Assembly (NCBI GenBank): GCA_016212295.1
Contig: JACRGO010000082.1
Coordinates: 1 to 18,432 of the forward strand
Direction: 5' to 3'
Origin: Nitrospinota bacterium
GTDB lineage: Bacteria; Nitrospinota; Nitrospinia; JACRGO01
DNA: 18,432 nucleotides
In this document: positions 14,683 to 18,432 of the stretch, in pieces
Position numbering within the stretch: the stretch's first letter is position 1
Layout of the letters: the number at the start of each line of letters is the position of its first letter
Made by a program: the position numbers and the translations under genes
Notes under the pieces: generated by a model
What the model saw: the letters and a program-made list of their open reading frames with translations, nothing else
What the model was told of the DNA's origin: nothing
The model's database searches: none

Positions 14683-15081
14683 TTATAGATTAATCAAATG
14701 GACGTCACAATATTTTGCGATATCCTTGAAATGGCTGTCCAATGAAAATAGAGACAGGCCCTCCTTCTGGGCAACCGTTGCCAGGACTACATCCACGGTG
14801 CTGAATGTCTTTCCTTTCCTGGCGGCTCTTTGGCTGATGAGCCCGGCGTGATGGTAATGTTCGCGGGTAATTTCCACATACGAAATGGTTTGGAAAAGTT
14901 GTTCCAAAACCAGGATTTCCTGCTGTGTTTTAGCTCCTTGGTAAAGCTCGACTGCAATAGGACCCGCATAGCATGCCTGGTCCATTTTAAGAAACTCCCG
15001 CAGCATTCGGGAAACAGGAGAATCTTTCTTCCGGAAAAATTCTATCCACACGGAGGTATCGATGAGGACTTTACCGTTCAT
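14683..15081 (-). CDS. vapC: VapC-type PIN-domain toxin (ribonuclease)
   Basis: 132 aa from the ATG at 15081, which lies inside the last codons of the antitoxin gene (11-nt overlap), so the pair is translationally coupled. A start nine codons upstream is possible but adds only antitoxin-overlapping residues. The PIN acidic residues are present: D8 (LIDTSVWIEFF), E45 (AVELYQGAK), D97 (STVDVVLA) and D115 (FSLDSHF), so the nuclease should be active on RNA. Length is typical of VapC. It is held inactive by the partner encoded immediately upstream. Confidence 0.93.
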   Translation of the reverse strand: MNGKVLIDTSVWIEFFRKKDSPVSRMLREFLKMDQACYAGPIAVELYQGAKTQQEILVLEQLFQTISYVEITREHYHHAGLISQRAARKGKTFSTVDVVLATVAQKEGLSLFSLDSHFKDIAKYCDVHLINL

Positions 15082-15265
15082 GGCGAGCCGTCTCCCAAAG
15101 GCCGTCAAATCGAAGCTTTCCTTCTTGCTCCAAAAGTTTTTCTATTTTTTTGACGCGAATGTATTCTTGAAGGGCCTCGGCCACGGTTTCCGTTTTTGTC
15201 TTGCGGCCGGAGAGAATCATGGCCGTACTGATAAGATCTTCTGATATGTTCAATGTTGTTTTCAT
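15071..15265 (-). CDS. vapB: VapB-type antitoxin
   Basis: 64 aa. The ATG at 15265 follows a strong GGAGGT site. The N-terminal part MKTTLNISEDLISTAMIL is a ribbon-helix-helix DNA-binding domain of the VapB antitoxin kind (MKTTLNIDdeLl...), followed by a helix EALQEYIRVKKIEKLLEQ and a C-terminal tail with FDGLWE that would block the PIN active site. The gene ends within the start of vapC. It probably represses its own promoter together with VapC. Confidence 0.92.
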   Translation of the reverse strand: MKTTLNISEDLISTAMILSGRKTKTETVAEALQEYIRVKKIEKLLEQEGKLRFDGLWETARHER

Positions 15266-15277
15266 AATACCTCCATA

Positions 15278-15326
15278 ACAATCATTATTGTACATCCACA
15301 TTAAGACAAATAAGATGTATTGTCAA
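15278..15326 (-). promoter_or_regulatory. vapBC promoter/operator candidate
   Basis: The minus strand has a perfect TTGACA (15326-15321), with TAATGT 17 nt later as a weak -10. Just before the vapB ribosome binding site is a palindrome ACAAT-AATG-ATTGT (15291-15278), a plausible RHH-type operator for VapB autorepression. Confidence 0.45.
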
Positions 15327-15427
15327 TGGCAATTTCCCCTGCGGTTTCCCGTGTTGGCATAACCCAATATCTCATGGTTAGATACTTACCTATCGATTCT
15401 GAGAGTTTGTCTCTCACATTTCAGGAT

Positions 15428-15506
15428 ATTTCAGATTTGTGATTTCAGATTTTAGATTGGTGGCAGGTTTTTTTATTCCTTCAATCTGAAATCAGCAATC
15501 TGAAAT
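15428..15506. repeat. Long imperfect inverted repeat
   Basis: The arms are 15428-15451 and 15483-15506, each of the form ATTTCAGATT-NN-TGATTTCAGATT, matching at 22 of 24 positions when one is inverted, with 31 bp between them. Each arm itself contains a tandem-like TTTCAGATT twice. It lies between vapB and the cas6 relic, so it could be a transcription stop for cas6 or a small MITE-like repeat. There is no strong T-tract next to the stem. The rest of the 15327-15527 gap shows nothing coding. Confidence 0.6.
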
Positions 15507-15527
15507 TTAAAATATCTTTTGTTAGGT

Positions 15528-16508
15528 TTAGGCATGCTCTCCTGATATTTCATACTTCCCCATCCCGAAGGTGGCGTATTTCCCGGCATGCACCGCCTCC
15601 CCCAGGATCAGGAAGGGAATAAATTCCTCAAGGTCGCCGGTAAAAGCCACATCCCCAACGAGCCCGCCCATTTTAATTTTTTGCCCTTGGCGATTGGAGT
15701 ATCTTTCCCAATCCTTGAATACCGTCGCATCCTCGATGGTTTTTACTTGTTCCGACTTGGCCGCCAGGCCCTTGAAGTCCAGTTCCAGCTCCACGCCATG
15801 ATGAAAAATCAGCAGGTTGGATATTCGCCTCAAGAGATTTTTAAAAAAGAGATGGAATTCAAAACGACGGCATACCTTCTTGTCGGCCTCAATCCTGAGA
15901 GGCGTAAGAAGGCGCATAGAAAGCTGGTTCATGGAATAATAATCCTCTCTTCCCATGGCCAAATCCCGGAAGGCGGCCACGGATGGCGGCGCGAAAAAAC
16001 TTCAAGATTTAAAAACAGTTTTTGTTATTCCATCTTTATCTGTCCGGCTGACCGATTTTAATAAAAACCTCCCTCCGCCCTTTCCCAGGCCGGCCCGGCC
16101 AAATTCCTCAAAGGCAAAAATGAAGTGGGGCAGATAGTTCCTGGCCTTCCCAATAAGGACCAGGTTGAATATTATTTCCTCTCCTTCCGCGAAAATCCGT
16201 TTATTTTCCAGGGGAGGTTCTATGACAAAGGGGGCGGGAATATTTTTAGTGTTTTTCAGGACCTCGCTGCCTTCTGGAAGTCTGGTATTAAAAAGGTAGA
16301 GAAAGAGGCAATCTTTTTTCCTGGAACAGTCGTCGCAATTATTCTTTTTTTCATCGCATAAAACCTTCCGCAATGCCGTTCCGAAGCCGCCCCTCAAGGC
16401 GGAGCCTTTATACTCAGGAAGCTCAATATGCTCTTCTGAAGCCAGAATAAACTCGAACCTGGCGATGCGAAATTCCTCCAGCTTTCTTAGGATATTTTCA
16501 GCAAGCAT
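15528..16508 (-). pseudogene. cas6: CRISPR repeat RNA endonuclease Cas6 (RAMP), split by an in-frame TGA
   Basis: One frame of 327 codons from the ATG at 16508 is interrupted by TGA at 16002-16004. The N-terminal part has the Cas6 pattern YKGSALRGGFGTALRKVLC followed by a Cys cluster (CDDCSRKKDC) and FGRAGLGKGGGRF. The C-terminal part, after the stop, has QLSMRLLTPLRI, ...GDVAFTGDLEEFIPFLILGEAVHAGKYATFGMGKYEI, the glycine-rich end of this Cas6 family. Joined, the length is normal. Cas6 cuts CRISPR precursor RNA in the repeats. No other cas gene and no repeat array is visible in the window, so this looks like an orphan relic. No good ribosome binding site precedes 16508, and the gene begins 12 bp after the DUF4143 ATPase ends. 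Confidence 0.8.
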
Positions 16509-16520
16509 GATGTTATCAGT

Positions 16521-17666
16521 TCAAAGGCCCATTTTTTTTATCAGCAATTGCCAGGGAAGCGCATCTATTTCCTCGATGCGTTTTACATCTTTTCCCATAT
16601 AGGCAACGGCCTTGAAATGTTTCTTGCCGTAATACTCGGAAAAGCTTTTCATGCCTCTTAAATCATGCCGCCCGATGCTTTGTGACGCCTTGATTTCCAC
16701 CGCCCAAAGGGAGTCATTGATTTCAATGATGAAATCCACTTCCGCGCCGTGGGAGGTCCGGTACGAGGAAATCCGCAAATCCACATCCCCGGCGTAGGCG
16801 CTGTTGATAAGCTGATTGAAAAAAAAATGCTCAAAAAGCGGCCCCTTTCTATCCTCGGACGCATGGAAGTTGCCCAGGACGCCATTTAAAACCCCCGTGT
16901 CAAAGAAAAAATAGCGGGGGTGCTGGAGAAGCCGCCTTCTGGCGCTTTTGGCGAAGCTCTCGCAGCGGTGGACCAGCAAGGTATCCTCCAGGATCTCGAA
17001 AAACCTTACCGCTGATTGTCTTGGAACCTGCGCCTCGGAGGCGAATTTCGCAAGGTCCAGATATTGCCCCGCGTGGGCCGCGGCCACATGAAGAAACCGG
17101 GCGAAGCCCTCTATATTGCGGGCCAGGGCCTCGGCCTGAATCTCTTCCTTTAGGTAAGTGGCGCAATAGGATCTCAGGGTTTTCTGGCGGGATTTTTCAT
17201 CCGGGTCAGTATAAATTCCAGGGAGGGAACCTGTTTGCAGGCATTGTTGAGTATCTATCCTATAATCCAGTTCCATGCTCGCCAAGGGAGCCAAGTGATA
17301 GGCGTGAATGCGGCCTGGAAGCAGGTTGGCCTTTCCACGGCGCAATTTCCGGGCACTTGATCCAGTCAGAAAAAACTTTAGTTTTCCCGCCGACTCGTCA
17401 ATGAGGGCCTGCACGGTATTCAGAAGATTGGGAAGGCGTTGCACTTCGTCAATGAATATGGTCCGGGCGTTTGTCCCCTTGATGCGTTGCTCTAATTCGA
17501 GGGGATTTCTCGAAAACTCGAGAAAGGCCATTTCATGGGCCAGATTGATTTTTAAATCCGTCTGAAAGGATGAGACGAGGGTGGATTTTCCTGTTTGCCT
17601 GGGACCTAGGAGCAAAATGCTTTTATTTGATTTTTTCAGGAGAGGGGATATCCGGCGTGGAATCAT
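16521..17666 (-). CDS. AAA ATPase with C-terminal DUF4143 domain
   Basis: 381 aa. N-terminal AAA_14-type ATPase: Walker A GPRQTGKS (about 22-29), Walker B TIFIDEVQ, and sensor region FLTGSSARKLRRG with the following LLPGR typical of the family. The C-terminal DUF4143 part has a winged-helix stretch (FASEAQVPRQSAVRFFEIL) and a PD-(D/E)xK-like nuclease pattern (GAEVDFIIEI...LWAVEIKAS). The length is usual for the family, which is widespread, poorly characterised and often found in accessory regions. The ATG at 17666 has no clear Shine-Dalgarno site, but an inverted repeat abuts it (17668-17694). It seems intact. Confidence 0.92.
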   Translation of the reverse strand: MIPRRISPLLKKSNKSILLLGPRQTGKSTLVSSFQTDLKINLAHEMAFLEFSRNPLELEQRIKGTNARTIFIDEVQRLPNLLNTVQALIDESAGKLKFFLTGSSARKLRRGKANLLPGRIHAYHLAPLASMELDYRIDTQQCLQTGSLPGIYTDPDEKSRQKTLRSYCATYLKEEIQAEALARNIEGFARFLHVAAAHAGQYLDLAKFASEAQVPRQSAVRFFEILEDTLLVHRCESFAKSARRRLLQHPRYFFFDTGVLNGVLGNFHASEDRKGPLFEHFFFNQLINSAYAGDVDLRISSYRTSHGAEVDFIIEINDSLWAVEIKASQSIGRHDLRGMKSFSEYYGKKHFKAVAYMGKDVKRIEEIDALPWQLLIKKMGL

Positions 17667-17667
17667 G

Positions 17668-17694
17668 TGGTTATTTTACACGGTTAAATAACCA
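17668..17694. promoter_or_regulatory. Perfect inverted repeat touching the start codon of the DUF4143 ATPase
   Basis: TGGTTATTT (17668-17676) and AAATAACCA (17686-17694) form 9-bp arms around a 9-bp centre, one base upstream of the ATG at 17666. It may be an operator, or an RNA hairpin that limits translation; the site where a ribosome binding site should be is inside it. Confidence 0.5.
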
Positions 17695-17847
17695 TATGTC
17701 AATCTCATGATTCAGCAGGCTGATAATTTTCACCTGAAAATCCTTTTCTCGCGCAAGGGCGCAAAGAACCCTTCGGCAAGCTCAGCAGCGCCGCGTTTTA
17801 TTTTTTTGCCATTATTGCTTCCAAAGTTGTCTCTAATGCCTCTACTA
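17695..17847. other. Non-coding spacer between the DUF4143 ATPase and the MITE-like element
   Basis: Nothing convincing is encoded here. It contains a copy of the sort of low-information sequence CTTCGGCAAGCTCAG common in intergenic DNA. A tiny minus-strand frame, 17798-17860 (MRLLIVEALETTLEAIMAKK), begins in the element's terminal repeat; it may be the tail of a lost gene or chance. Confidence 0.4.
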
Positions 17848-18038
17848 TTAACAGTCTCATAATAGTATTGACAGAAACAAACTCTCTCTCGCTCCCAGGG
17901 TCCTCCCTGGGAGCGCAGGTTTTGGAGGCTCCGCCTCCAGCATTGTACGAAGCGGAGCCTCGTGGTTCGGCATTCCCAGGCAGAGCCTGGGAACGAGAGG
18001 CATGGAAGGCTATGTCGTTACTATTATGAGACCCTTAA
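17848..18038. repeat. MITE-like nested palindromic element bounded by TTAA
   Basis: The terminal inverted repeats are 17848-17873 and 18013-18038; each reads inward as TTAANNGTCTCATAATAGTA then GACA, with four mismatches over 26 bases. Inside are three hairpins: GCTCCCAGGG/CCCTGGGAGC (17891-17914, perfect), TGGAGGC/GCCTCCA (17923-17939) and TTCCCAGGC/GCCTGGGAA (17973-17993). An outer pair, CTCTCGCTCCCAGG with CCTGGGAACGAGAG, is also present. No ORF of note is inside. The element is about 190 bp and non-coding, and may use TTAA as target site. Its right end coincides with the premature stop of the HEPN gene. Confidence 0.7.
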
Positions 18039-18295
18039 TAAAATTCACCTCGGGAAACCAAGCCTTGCCTGATGAAATGCTCGTTAAAGAGAAACACGAC
18101 TCCAGAATGCTTGGATGAATCCTTACCCACTGTCGCAAGCAATGCCCGCATGGCATAAAAAATGGAATAATAAGCCCTGTTCACAGCCAGCCTGAAATTA
18201 TTGCGGGACAATTCATCCATTGCTTCGCTGAGGGTTGACTTTGCCCTTTCTAATCTATGGCTTGCGAGGGCCTTTTGCTCAGAACTCAAAGCCAT
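18035..18295 (-). pseudogene. HEPN-domain protein, C-terminally truncated
   Basis: 86 aa remain from the ATG at 18295 (AAGGA just upstream, start nested in the end of the MNT gene). The sequence ALASHRLERAKSTLSEAMDEL...RLAVNRAYYSIFYAMRALL and SSKHSGVVFLFNEHFI is the HEPN (PF05168-type) fold, normally about 120-135 aa. It stops at a TAA formed exactly where the TTAA end of the MITE-like element begins, after VSRGEFY, so the last helix or helices are missing. HEPN proteins pair with MNT nucleotidyltransferases as toxin-antitoxin-like modules. I found no continuation of the HEPN frame beyond the element. Confidence 0.8.
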
Positions 18296-18432
18296 ATTCC
18301 TTGTTCCCTCACCGTCTTGCAAAAGGGTGACGCCTTTATCGCGGGACTTTCCCATTCGCTGATATCGTATCTTATGGTTGATATAAGGACATTATGTTTC
18401 AAGTTTTCCAGCGCGGCCAGTTCGGAAATGGA
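18286..18432 (-). CDS. MNT-family nucleotidyltransferase, C-terminal end (partial)
   Basis: The last 48 codons enter from the right edge: SISELAALENLKHNVLIST...RYDISEWESPAIKASPFCKTV, ending REQGIWL and TGA at 18286-18288. This matches the usual end of minimal nucleotidyltransferases encoded with HEPN partners (pattern DxxxWExPxhxxTPhhxxhxxEGhxh). The stop overlaps the HEPN start (ATG at 18295), as expected for such pairs. The catalytic GSxxxGxxxxxSDhD part is outside the window. It probably modifies or neutralises the HEPN protein. Confidence 0.72.
   Translation of the reverse strand, partial: SISELAALENLKHNVLISTIRYDISEWESPAIKASPFCKTVREQGIWL

Noticed and set aside
11303-16004. Genome-wide recoding of TGA as a sense codon
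   Set aside because: TGA ends the AAA+, receiver, giant STAND, DUF4143 ATPase and MNT genes at plausible family ends, and Trp is written TGG, so TGA acts as stop here.
17885-17999. CRISPR array suggested by the repeated GC-rich palindromes near a cas6
   Set aside because: The repeats differ in sequence, are nested hairpins and have no regular spacers.

Overview
The window is bacterial, of moderate GC, and points to a Gram-negative host: there is a Sec-type signal peptide on a membrane-anchored vWA protein, a receiver domain of a sub-type common in Proteobacteria-like phyla, a VapBC pair, a HEPN/MNT pair and a Cas6 relic. An uncultured Desulfobacterota- or Nitrospirota-like organism would fit, but the sequence does not decide the lineage. 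No housekeeping gene, rRNA, tRNA or CRISPR array was seen. The region looks like an accessory or defence island with two mobile-element scars and three damaged genes.

Left part (1-5376, all minus strand). A six-gene cluster reads leftwards: a stand-alone receiver domain, a four-TM membrane protein with a long soluble tail, a signal-peptide/vWA/C-terminal-TM protein, a Ycf46-like AAA+ ATPase that overlaps the vWA gene at TAATG, a shorter paralogue of the first membrane protein, and a membrane-anchored protein that looks like a Ycf35-like (DUF1257) plus DUF2997-like fusion. The last gene seems to be cut at its C-terminus by an IS30-family element that runs off the left edge. A 20-bp sequence occurs twice, upstream of the receiver gene and upstream of the first membrane protein, each time overlapping a promoter-like element. 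This suggests a coherent, probably undescribed membrane-associated AAA+/vWA system with a phospho-receiver input.

Middle (5377-10742). Divergent from that cluster is one very large gene (about 1662 aa) with an N-terminal HD phosphohydrolase-like domain, a NACHT/STAND NTPase and a long C-terminal WD40 region. This is the architecture of bacterial NLR-like defence proteins. About 1.5 kb inside the WD40 part is much more AT-rich and more diverged than both flanks, which suggests replacement or rapid divergence of the sensor.

Right part (10743-18432, all minus strand). From right to left: the end of an MNT nucleotidyltransferase gene overlapping a HEPN gene that is cut short by a nested-palindrome, TTAA-bounded MITE-like element; an AAA ATPase/DUF4143 gene with a palindrome touching its start codon; a cas6 gene split by an in-frame TGA; vapB-vapC; an unusual CYTH-nucleoside hydrolase fusion with an unrecognised N-terminal domain; and an archaeal-type ATPase/DUF234 gene that lacks a start codon and is split by a TGA at a position where the family has Trp.
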